Assembly: GCA_034211175.1 (NCBI GenBank)
Contig: JAXHUH010000198.1
Span: 1 to 7,773, forward strand
Direction of reading: 5' to 3'
Source of the DNA: JAXHUH01 sp034211175
Lineage (GTDB): Bacteria > Actinomycetota > Acidimicrobiia > Acidimicrobiales > CAIXPF01
DNA: 7,773 nucleotides
Position numbers and translations under genes: made by a program. Shown piece by piece: positions 1 through 4,474 of this stretch (position 1 is the stretch's first letter; each line of letters begins with the position of its first letter). A model generated the notes under the pieces. That model saw only the letters and a program-made list of their open reading frames with translations. It had not been told where the DNA came from and did no database searches.

Positions 1-2
1 GA

Positions 3-149
3 TGCCCGGCGCCGCCGACCGGCCGGGCCGGTCGTCGGCGATGGCGGCCCGAGTCGACGTGGTCGGGCCGGGTGGAGGCGGCGCCGGCGCGGGCGCGGAC
101 GACGAGGGTCGACGGGACGTCGATCGCAGGAGGAGGAGCAACGGCATGA
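3..149 (+). CDS. Possible 3' end of an upstream gene (partial, uncertain)
   Basis: The third frame is open from the window edge to a TGA at 147-149, which overlaps the ATG of the peroxidase gene (146) in an ATGA junction of the kind common in actinobacterial operons. Third codon positions in this frame are almost all G or C. The deduced tail is rich in Arg, Ala and Gly, ends in Gly-Gly-Gly-Ala-Thr-Ala, and matches no family I recognise. The second frame, in line with the peroxidase, is also open and equally GC-rich at third positions, so composition does not decide the matter. If real, the tail belongs to a gene co-transcribed with the peroxidase. An iron-uptake (EfeO/EfeU-like) or copper-handling gene would be usual there, but nothing in these 48 codons shows either. 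Confidence 0.25.
   Translation, partial: CPAPPTGRAGRRRWRPESTWSGRVEAAPARARTTRVDGTSIAGGGATA
128..138 (+). promoter_or_regulatory. Ribosome binding site that sets the DyP peroxidase start
   Basis: A purine run with overlapping AGGAGG motifs ends about 8 bases before the ATG at 146. It is the strongest Shine-Dalgarno near this gene. It places the start directly before a typical Tat signal peptide, so the 48 extra in-frame codons upstream are unlikely to be translated as part of this protein. Confidence 0.75.
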
Positions 150-1366
150 GCGGCGTGACCCGACGGGGGCTCCTGGGCATGGTGGGCGCCACCGGCGCGA
201 CGCTGGCGGCGACCGGGCTCTCGTCCTGCGCGTCCGGCGACCGCGACGAAGCCGTCGCGGACGGCGGCTCGGGGTCGGTCATCCACCCGTTCCGCGACGT
301 CGCCCACCAAGCGGGTGTGACGGCGCCGCTGACCTCGGCGGCCACGGTCGTCGCCCTCGACGTGCGGGCCGAGGACCGGGCCGAGCTGGCCGAGACGTTC
401 CGGACGCTCAGCGACTCGATCGAGCACGTGATGAGCGGCGAGGCCTACGTCGAGCGCGACGGCGGGTACCCGGCGTTCGACACCGGCATCGTGCGCCCCG
501 GCCCGACGAGCACCAGCGTCGTCGTCGGCTACGGGGCGTCGCTGTTCGACGAGCGGTTCGGGCTCGCCGATCGCAAGCCGGCCGAGCTGCGCCCGATGGA
601 CCACTTCGTCAACGACTACCTCGTGACCGACGAGCGCAGCCACGGCGACCTCGTCCTGAGCATCAACGCCGACTCCCACGAGGCCGTCGTCCACGCACTG
701 CGCCAGATCCTGCGCGAGACCCGGGGCGACGTCATCCCGCGGTGGAGCCGCGAGGGGTTCAACCACCTCCGGCCCGACGCCGGGCCCGGCGAGGCGCCGG
801 GACGCAACCTGCTCGGCTTCCTCGACGGCACCGCCAACCTCGACGTCGGCGACGACGCGCTGATGGACGACGTCGTGTGGATCGGCGCCGGCGACGAGCC
901 CGAGTGGGCGGTCGGCGGCACGTACCAGGCGATCCGGATCATCCGCATGATGACCGAGTTCTGGGACCGGACCCGCCTCAACGAGCAGGAGGAGCTGTTC
1001 GGCCGCCATCGGGCCAGCGGTGCGCCGCTCGGGATGGAGCACGAGACCGACACCCCGGTCTTCGACGACGACGCGCTCGCCAACCACATCGCCCGGGCCA
1101 ACCCCCGCCTGCCCGGCACCGAGCGCAACCTGATCCTCCGTCGGGGCTTCAACTACGCCGACGGGTTCGACGAGAACGACCAGCTCGACCAGGGCCTGAT
1201 CTTCACGTCGTTCCAGCGCAGCCTCGACGACGGGTTCGTCACCGTCCAGCGCCGCCTCGACGGCGAGGCGCTCGAGGAGTACATCCGTCCGATCGGCGGC
1301 GGCTTCTACGTCGTCGGCCCGCCCCCGCAGGGCGACGAGTACCTCGGCGAGCGGCTCCTCGCCTGA
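146..1366 (+). CDS. Dyp-type (dye-decolourising) heme peroxidase, Tat-exported, probable lipoprotein; EfeB/DtpA-like
   Basis: The deduced protein has 406 residues and resembles the exported (class A, EfeB/DtpA-like) DyP peroxidases, which use H2O2 to oxidise dyes, phenols or, as proposed for EfeB, substrates in iron or heme acquisition. Residues 1-30 form a Tat signal: Thr-Arg-Arg-Gly-Leu-Leu at 5-10, a hydrophobic stretch, then Leu-Ser-Ser-Cys with Cys28, which fits a lipobox. The DyP motif GFLDG is at 224-228, with Asp227 as the distal catalytic acid. His314, in a His-Ile-Ala-Arg-Ala-Asn-Pro-Arg context, is the likely proximal heme ligand. Arg332 in ILRRGFNY is the likely distal arginine. 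The FGRHRASGAPLG block is typical of the EfeB-like group. The C-terminus (GDEYLGERLLA) lacks an encapsulin-docking motif, although an encapsulin operon starts 112 bases downstream. The family call is very secure. The lipid anchor and physiological substrate are inferred. Confidence 0.93.
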   Translation: MSGVTRRGLLGMVGATGATLAATGLSSCASGDRDEAVADGGSGSVIHPFRDVAHQAGVTAPLTSAATVVALDVRAEDRAELAETFRTLSDSIEHVMSGEAYVERDGGYPAFDTGIVRPGPTSTSVVVGYGASLFDERFGLADRKPAELRPMDHFVNDYLVTDERSHGDLVLSINADSHEAVVHALRQILRETRGDVIPRWSREGFNHLRPDAGPGEAPGRNLLGFLDGTANLDVGDDALMDDVVWIGAGDEPEWAVGGTYQAIRIIRMMTEFWDRTRLNEQEELFGRHRASGAPLGMEHETDTPVFDDDALANHIARANPRLPGTERNLILRRGFNYADGFDENDQLDQGLIFTSFQRSLDDGFVTVQRRLDGEALEEYIRPIGGGFYVVGPPPQGDEYLGERLLA

Positions 1367-1372
1367 GCATCG

Positions 1373-1396
1373 GGCGCCCGGTGCCTCCCGGGCGTC
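1373..1396 (+). terminator. Candidate terminator hairpin after the peroxidase gene
   Basis: Seven bases after the peroxidase stop lies a GC-rich hairpin: CGCCCGG (1375-1381) pairs with CCGGGCG (1388-1394) around a 6-base loop, and one G-T and one G-C pair extend the stem. No T tract follows. That is common for GC-rich actinobacterial terminators but leaves the call uncertain. It would separate peroxidase transcription from the EncFtn-encapsulin operon. Confidence 0.45.
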
Positions 1397-1436
1397 GCAA
1401 CCTCCGACGGGTGGGCGATCGACGACGGTGCGCGTC

Positions 1437-1442
1437 TAACTT
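1437..1442 (+). promoter_or_regulatory. Weak candidate -10 element for the encapsulin operon
   Basis: TAACTT fits the loose actinobacterial TAnnnT pattern and is one of the few AT-rich hexamers in the 112-base gap before EncFtn. I find no convincing -35 hexamer at 16-18 bases upstream, and no AT-rich palindrome like an IdeR/DtxR iron box. Treat it as a marker of where a promoter could be. Confidence 0.2.
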
Positions 1443-1468
1443 CGGTCCCGGACGCCGATTGCCAGTCC

Positions 1469-1473
1469 GGAGG
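1469..1473 (+). promoter_or_regulatory. Ribosome binding site for the TTG start of EncFtn
   Basis: GGAGG lies 5 bases before the TTG at 1479. No ATG or GTG occurs in frame near the N-terminus, and the protein from this TTG aligns with R. rubrum EncFtn residue for residue, so the rare start codon is well supported. Confidence 0.7.
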
Positions 1474-1478
1474 TTCCC

Positions 1479-1880
1479 TTGGCCGCTTCGAGCGCAGAGC
1501 TGCACGAATCCCCCGACGAGCTGAGCCCGGAGACGATCGACCGCCATCGGGCGATCGTGTCGTTCCAGGAGGAGGCCGAGGCCGCGGACTGGTACGACCA
1601 GCGGGTCGACGCCACGAAGGACGCGGAGCTGGCGGCCATCCTCGCCCACAACCGGGACGAGGAGAAGGAGCACGCCGCCATGCTCCTCGAGTGGATCCGA
1701 CGCCACGACGCAGTGTGGGACGACCAGCTCCGGACCTACCTGTTCACCGACGGGCCGATCCTCGAGGCCGAGGAGGAGGCCATGGGCCGCAACGGCGGCG
1801 GTGGCGGCGACGGCGGTGGTTCGTCGGGCGGCTCCGGTGACCTGGGGATCGGCAGCCTGCGGGAGGTGTCGGGATCGTGA
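1479..1880 (+). CDS. Encapsulated ferritin-like protein (EncFtn), encapsulin cargo ferroxidase
   Basis: This 133-residue protein closely matches the EncFtn family, whose ring-shaped decamers oxidise Fe(II) and pass iron into the encapsulin shell for mineral storage. Residues 19-92 hold the conserved two-helix unit (RHRAIVSFQEEAEAADWYDQ, then AHNRDEEKEHAAMLLEWIRR). Known R. rubrum EncFtn residues are present at identical numbers: ferroxidase ligands Glu32, Glu62 and His65, and iron-entry residues Glu31, Glu34 and Trp38. A Gly/Ser-rich flexible linker spans about residues 103-119. The tail at 121-127 (Asp-Leu-Gly-Ile-Gly-Ser-Leu) is the cargo-loading peptide that binds the shell interior. Unlike the R. 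rubrum protein, six residues (REVSGS) follow it; their codons contain the next gene's ribosome binding site. Translation starts at TTG, and the stop overlaps the encapsulin GTG, so the two genes are probably translationally coupled. The function is inferred from very strong family similarity. Confidence 0.95.
   Translation: MAASSAELHESPDELSPETIDRHRAIVSFQEEAEAADWYDQRVDATKDAELAAILAHNRDEEKEHAAMLLEWIRRHDAVWDDQLRTYLFTDGPILEAEEEAMGRNGGGGGDGGGSSGGSGDLGIGSLREVSGS
1861..1866 (+). promoter_or_regulatory. Encapsulin ribosome binding site inside the EncFtn 3' end
   Basis: GGGAGG lies in the Arg-Glu-Val codons of EncFtn, just after the cargo-loading motif, and ends 10 bases before the GTG at 1877. It supports that GTG as the encapsulin start and shows that the two reading frames share regulatory sequence. 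Confidence 0.65.
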
Positions 1881-2683
1881 ACCACCTCCGCCGGGGGCTC
1901 GCCCCCATCTCCGACGCCGCCTGGGCCGAGGTCGACGAAGAGGCCGCCCGCGCCCTCAAGACGTTCCTCGCGGCCCGCCGCCTCGTCGACTTCGACGGCC
2001 CGCTCGGCTGGGACACCGCCTGCGTCGGCACCGGCCGCCTCGACACGCTGGCCCCCGCGCCCGTCGACGGCGTGAGCGGCGGCGTACGCCGCGTCGTACC
2101 GATGCTCGAGCTGCGGGCCACGTTCGAGCTGTCGCTCGCCGAGCTCGACGCCATCGACCGTGGCGCCGCCGATCCCGACCTCGACCCGGTCGTCGACGCG
2201 GCCCGGCGCATCGCTCTCGCCGAGGACCGCCTGGTCTTCGAGGGGCGGGGCGAGGTCGGCGCCGCCGGCCTGCTGACGTCGACGCCCCACGAGGTGATCG
2301 ACATCGACCCCGACTACGCCCGGTTCCCGGCGCTGATCGCCCGGGCCGCGGCACAGCTGCGCGACGCCGGCGTCGACGGGCCCTACGCCACCGTGCTCGG
2401 CCCCCGCTGCTACTACGGCGTCGTCGAGGGCACCGAGAAGGGCGGGTACCCGGTGCTCAACCACGTCGAGCTGATCACCGGCGGCCCGCTCGTGCGAGCC
2501 CGGGCGATCGACGGGGCCGCCCTGGTGTCGATGCGCGGCGGCGACTACGAGCTCACCGTCGGCCAGGACCTCTCGATCGGCTACCTCGGCCACACCGCCG
2601 AGACGGTCACCCTGTACATCGAGGAGAGCTTGGCGTTCCGCAACCTGGCGCCCGAGGCCACGGTCGCCCTCCGCCACCCCTGA
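1877..2683 (+). CDS. Family 1 encapsulin shell protein (linocin-M18-like)
   Basis: The protein of 268 residues has the usual length of small family 1 encapsulins, which have the HK97 phage capsid fold and typically assemble as 60-subunit (T=1) shells around a cargo enzyme. Family features appear in order. The N-terminal helix region is MNHLRRGLAPISDAAWAEVD (1-20), and VDFDGPLGW follows near residues 37-45. Then come LELRATFELSLAELDAIDRG, EDRLVFEG and the central DGPYATVLGPRCYYG. The C-terminal block is MRGGDYELTVGQDLSIGYLGH, then LYIEESLAFRNLAPEA. It starts at GTG overlapping the EncFtn stop, directly downstream of its cargo. The pair therefore forms a self-contained iron-storage nanocompartment in the cytoplasm. 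The T=1 geometry is inferred from length. The neighbouring peroxidase has no docking tail, so EncFtn is the only cargo encoded here. Confidence 0.95.
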   Translation: MNHLRRGLAPISDAAWAEVDEEAARALKTFLAARRLVDFDGPLGWDTACVGTGRLDTLAPAPVDGVSGGVRRVVPMLELRATFELSLAELDAIDRGAADPDLDPVVDAARRIALAEDRLVFEGRGEVGAAGLLTSTPHEVIDIDPDYARFPALIARAAAQLRDAGVDGPYATVLGPRCYYGVVEGTEKGGYPVLNHVELITGGPLVRARAIDGAALVSMRGGDYELTVGQDLSIGYLGHTAETVTLYIEESLAFRNLAPEATVALRHP

Positions 2684-2702
2684 TCGCCGCCCCCCCCGCT
2701 AC

Positions 2703-2756
2703 CCGAACTGGTCTACCGATCTGCGTCCTGAACGTCGGTTCTGTAGGCCAGTTCGG
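2703..2756. repeat. Palindromic intergenic repeat, copy A
   Basis: The left arm (2703-2716, CCGAACTGGTCTAC) pairs with the right arm (2743-2756, GTAGGCCAGTTCGG) over 14 positions, one of them a G-T wobble. The 26-base interior (2717-2742) contains smaller complements such as CGA/TCG. A second copy in opposite orientation is at 4182-4233; over the shared 52 bases, 46 are identical. This copy lies in the 84-base gap between the convergent encapsulin and VOC genes, so as RNA it could act as a terminator or 3'-end structure for either. No T tract follows. It has the size and placement of a REP-like extragenic palindrome. It matches no named element I know. Confidence 0.85.
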
Positions 2757-2767
2757 TGTCTCCGTGG

Positions 2768-3613
2768 TCAGCGGCGGGTGAGGCGGAGGCGGACGCCGAG
2801 GTTCAGCTCGGGGGCCAGCTCCCACACGCCCTCACCGACGGCGCGGGCGCCGTGCACGTCCGCCGGGTCGGCGACCGTGAACGCCACGTGGTGGAGCCGG
2901 CCGATCCGGCTGCCCATCCACGCCTTCGCCGCGCCGGTCGGCTCGACGAGGCGGATCACGCCGCCGCCGGGCCAGGCCAGCTCGCTCCACCGGCCCTCGG
3001 CACTGTCGCCGTCGGCCACCGGCTCACCGCCGAGCACGTCGACGAACAGCCCCCGGGCCGCGTCCGTGTCGGCGACCAGGTGGACGAGGTGGTCGAGCCG
3101 GGCCGGCGGCGCCGGCGGCGGCGGGATCTGCGGCTCGTCGACCGGCCACAGGCCCTCCTCGTCGTCTGCACCGTCCTCGCCGTCGTCGGCGTCGGGGCCG
3201 AGCTGGGCGATCTGGACGACGATGCCGTGGCACTGGCGTGGATGGAGGAACGCCTCCTTCCACGTCGGCGAGTCGAGGTTCTCGGACGCCGGCTCGTAGC
3301 CCTTCGCCCGCACCTCGACGAGGGTCGCGGCGAGGTCGGGCACCTTGAACGTCAGGTGGTGGGGGCCGGGGCCGTTGCGGTCGAGGAACCGGCGGAGGAA
3401 GTCGAACTCGACGACGTTCGCCGGCTCGAGCATCTCGATCTTCATGCGGCCGTCGGGCGAGCGGCTGTCGAAGCCGACCTGCGACCAGTGGAACCCCGGT
3501 GAGTACCCGCCGTGCTGGGGGTGGCCGCCGAGCTCGCCGTAGTAGCGGGCGAAGTTGGCGAACGCGTGCTCGGCCGCGATGGCGAGGTGGTCGAGGTCGA
3601 TCACATCCGACAT
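2768..3613 (-). CDS. Two-domain VOC (glyoxalase/bleomycin-resistance/dioxygenase fold) protein
   Basis: The 281-residue protein holds two VOC modules. The first (about 4-140) starts with Asp-Leu-Asp-His (His9), continues with KIEMLEP (Glu60, Glu63) and HHLTFKVPDL (His85/86), and ends in HGIVVQIAQ, where Gln134 stands in a position often taken by a metal-binding Glu. An acidic then proline-rich linker (about 141-171) leads to the second module, with LDHLVHLVADTD (His175), IRLVEPTG (Glu224) and LHHVAFTVADP (His241/242). VOC proteins bind a divalent metal and catalyse isomerisation, epimerisation, dioxygenation or antibiotic binding. The pattern recalls methylmalonyl-CoA epimerase/glyoxalase relatives, but the substrate cannot be read from the sequence. 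I chose the ATG at 3613 because the fold begins right after it; a GTG at 3649 would add 12 residues but would overlap the start of the divergent DUF5655 gene. No clear Shine-Dalgarno precedes either start. Confidence 0.85.
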   Translation of the reverse strand: MSDVIDLDHLAIAAEHAFANFARYYGELGGHPQHGGYSPGFHWSQVGFDSRSPDGRMKIEMLEPANVVEFDFLRRFLDRNGPGPHHLTFKVPDLAATLVEVRAKGYEPASENLDSPTWKEAFLHPRQCHGIVVQIAQLGPDADDGEDGADDEEGLWPVDEPQIPPPPAPPARLDHLVHLVADTDAARGLFVDVLGGEPVADGDSAEGRWSELAWPGGGVIRLVEPTGAAKAWMGSRIGRLHHVAFTVADPADVHGARAVGEGVWELAPELNLGVRLRLTRR

Positions 3614-3651
3614 GGCCGGAGATGATGGCCGACCGACCCGCCCCGGCACGA

Positions 3652-4104
3652 ATGAGCCACGATGGCGATGTGACCGGTTCGCCGCTCGACAACGAAGGGT
3701 GGGTGTGTCCCGACTGCTCGCGCCGCTTCGCCCGCAGCCGTCAGGCCCACGAGTGCTCGCCGCCGATGACGCTGGAGGAGTACTTCTCGACCGGCCCGCC
3801 GTTCGAGCGTCCCGTGTTCGAGGCCGTGCTGGCCCACCTGGAGACGATCGGGCCGGTCCACGTCGAGCCCGTGTCGGTCGGGATCTTCCTGAAGGCCACC
3901 GGCTCGCTGGTCGAGCTGCGCCCGATGACCCGGTGGGTCGCGATGTCGTTCCCGCTCCGGCGGAAGGTCACCGGCGGCCGCATCGCCCGCAAGCCGATCG
4001 CGTCGGGCGAGCGCTGGTTCCACGTCGTCAACCTCGCCGACCCCGCCGACCTCGACGATCAGGTCCGCGACTGGCTCACCGAGTCCTACGCCGAGTTCGG
4101 CTGA
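3652..4104 (+). CDS. DUF5655 domain protein with N-terminal Cys/His (zinc-finger-like) cluster
   Basis: The 150-residue protein begins with a short module in which Cys19, Cys22, His33 and Cys35 (C-x2-C-x10-H-x-C) could bind zinc. A DUF5655 domain follows (about 40-150), including TLEEYFSTGPPFERPVFEAVL, an IGPVHVEP segment, VGIFLKATGSLVELRPM, WVAMSFPLRRKV and WFHVVNLADPADLDDQVRDWL. The biochemical role of DUF5655 is unknown; relatives are small cytoplasmic proteins. The start is uncertain. ATG 3652 has a poor ribosome binding site, while in-frame ATGs at 3622 and 3625 are preceded by GGAG that is too close. From ATG 3652 the gene is 38 bases from the divergent VOC start, so their promoters must overlap or lie within each other's coding sequence. 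The gene ends in a hairpin-rich region. Confidence 0.82.
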   Translation: MSHDGDVTGSPLDNEGWVCPDCSRRFARSRQAHECSPPMTLEEYFSTGPPFERPVFEAVLAHLETIGPVHVEPVSVGIFLKATGSLVELRPMTRWVAMSFPLRRKVTGGRIARKPIASGERWFHVVNLADPADLDDQVRDWLTESYAEFG

Positions 4105-4108
4105 CTGC

Positions 4109-4126
4109 GCTCGCAGGGCGAGCTTT
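4109..4126 (+). terminator. Intrinsic terminator-like hairpin after DUF5655
   Basis: GCTCGC (4109-4114) pairs perfectly with GCGAGC (4118-4123) around a 3-base loop and is followed directly by TTT. It lies 5 bases after the stop. In such GC-rich DNA even a short T run after a perfect stem is suggestive of an intrinsic terminator. Confidence 0.55.
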
Positions 4127-4142
4127 GTCAGCTTCGGCTGAC
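4127..4142 (+). terminator. Second hairpin with TTCG tetraloop
   Basis: GTCAGC (4127-4132) and GCTGAC (4137-4142) form a perfect 6-bp stem closed over TTCG with a C-G closing pair. In RNA this is the unusually stable UUCG tetraloop. It follows the first hairpin directly, giving a tandem terminator or RNA 3'-end stabiliser. Confidence 0.5.
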
Positions 4143-4181
4143 TGCGCCGACGGCGGGCCGGGGCCCTGCGCCACCCGTGGA

Positions 4182-4233
4182 CGATCTGGCCTACAGAACC
4201 GACGTCCTGGGCGCAGATCGGTAGACCAGAACG
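4182..4233. repeat. Palindromic intergenic repeat, copy B (inverted relative to copy A)
   Basis: The reverse complement of this segment matches copy A (2704-2755) at 46 of 52 positions. Arms CGATCTGGCCTAC (4182-4194) and GTAGACCAGAACG (4221-4233) pair except for one wobble and one mismatch. At the fourth position from the outer edge the A-T pair of copy A has become a T-A pair here, so pairing is kept despite both bases changing. It lies in the convergent gap between DUF5655 and the small membrane protein gene, the same kind of site as copy A. Confidence 0.85.
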
Positions 4234-4270
4234 ACTCGTGGGAGGCCTGGTGCGCGGTGGTTGCGGTGGG

Positions 4271-4474
4271 TCAGGTCTCGAGGACCAGGAGCAGGGCGAT
4301 GAGGGCCATGCCGGCGACGACCAGCAGGAGCGGGAGACCGAGGGCGTAGACCAGCGCGCCGATGGCGAGCAGCGGGATGGCCGAGATGGCGAGGCGGCGC
4401 ACCCGCTGGGGCTTGGTCAGCGAATCCCAGATCGAGCCGCGGGGGTCGCGGGCCGGCTTCGGGTCGGTGTTCAC
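4271..4474 (-). CDS. Small membrane protein of unknown function, last gene of the Ppx/GppA operon
   Basis: This 67-residue protein has a polar, basic N-terminus (about 1-28, with Lys-Pro-Gln-Arg-Val-Arg-Arg just before the membrane). A long hydrophobic region follows (about 29-65), broken near Gly46-Leu-Pro, which could form one long or two short transmembrane helices. The positive residues suggest a cytoplasmic N-terminus. It starts at GTG, overlapping the Ppx/GppA stop by 4 bases (GTGA), so translation is probably coupled. I recognise no family. Coding support is the overlap, the regular codon bias and the clean amphipathic layout. Confidence 0.75.
   Translation of the reverse strand: MNTDPKPARDPRGSIWDSLTKPQRVRRLAISAIPLLAIGALVYALGLPLLLVVAGMALIALLLVLET

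Larger units (their letters stand above)
4096..4147 (+). repeat. Short direct repeat across the DUF5655 stop codon
   Basis: The 15-mer TTCGGCTGACTGCGC occurs at 4096-4110, covering the last codons and stop of DUF5655, and again at 4133-4147. The second copy supplies the loop and right arm of the TTCG hairpin. This looks like a small local duplication. Confidence 0.7.

Noticed and set aside
2..145. N-terminal extension of the DyP peroxidase by 48 codons
   Set aside because: The extension is low-complexity, and a strong AGGAGG ribosome binding site together with a Tat signal places the start at 146.
1367..1478. Iron-regulator (IdeR/DtxR) box before EncFtn
   Set aside because: Expected for an iron-storage operon, but no AT-rich 19-bp palindrome resembling the consensus is visible.
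1736..2677. Antisense open frames of 186-313 codons opposite the encapsulin operon
   Set aside because: Low-complexity translations without any motif, lying over two well-identified genes; expected in GC-rich DNA with few stop codons.
2690..2697. Run of eight C residues after the encapsulin stop
   Set aside because: Plain homopolymer in GC-rich intergenic DNA; no function can be supported.
1801..2781. 326-codon + strand open frame overlapping encapsulin
   Set aside because: An Arg/Pro-rich shadow in another frame of EncFtn and encapsulin.
2756..3502. 248-codon + strand open frame opposite the VOC gene
   Set aside because: No recognisable family, while the opposite strand has clear VOC motifs; treated as an antisense shadow.
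4346..4354. GTAGACCAG, the same 9-mer as a repeat arm, inside the small membrane protein gene
   Set aside because: Only the arm matches, with no partner arm or core, and it encodes an ordinary Leu-Val-Tyr; most likely chance.
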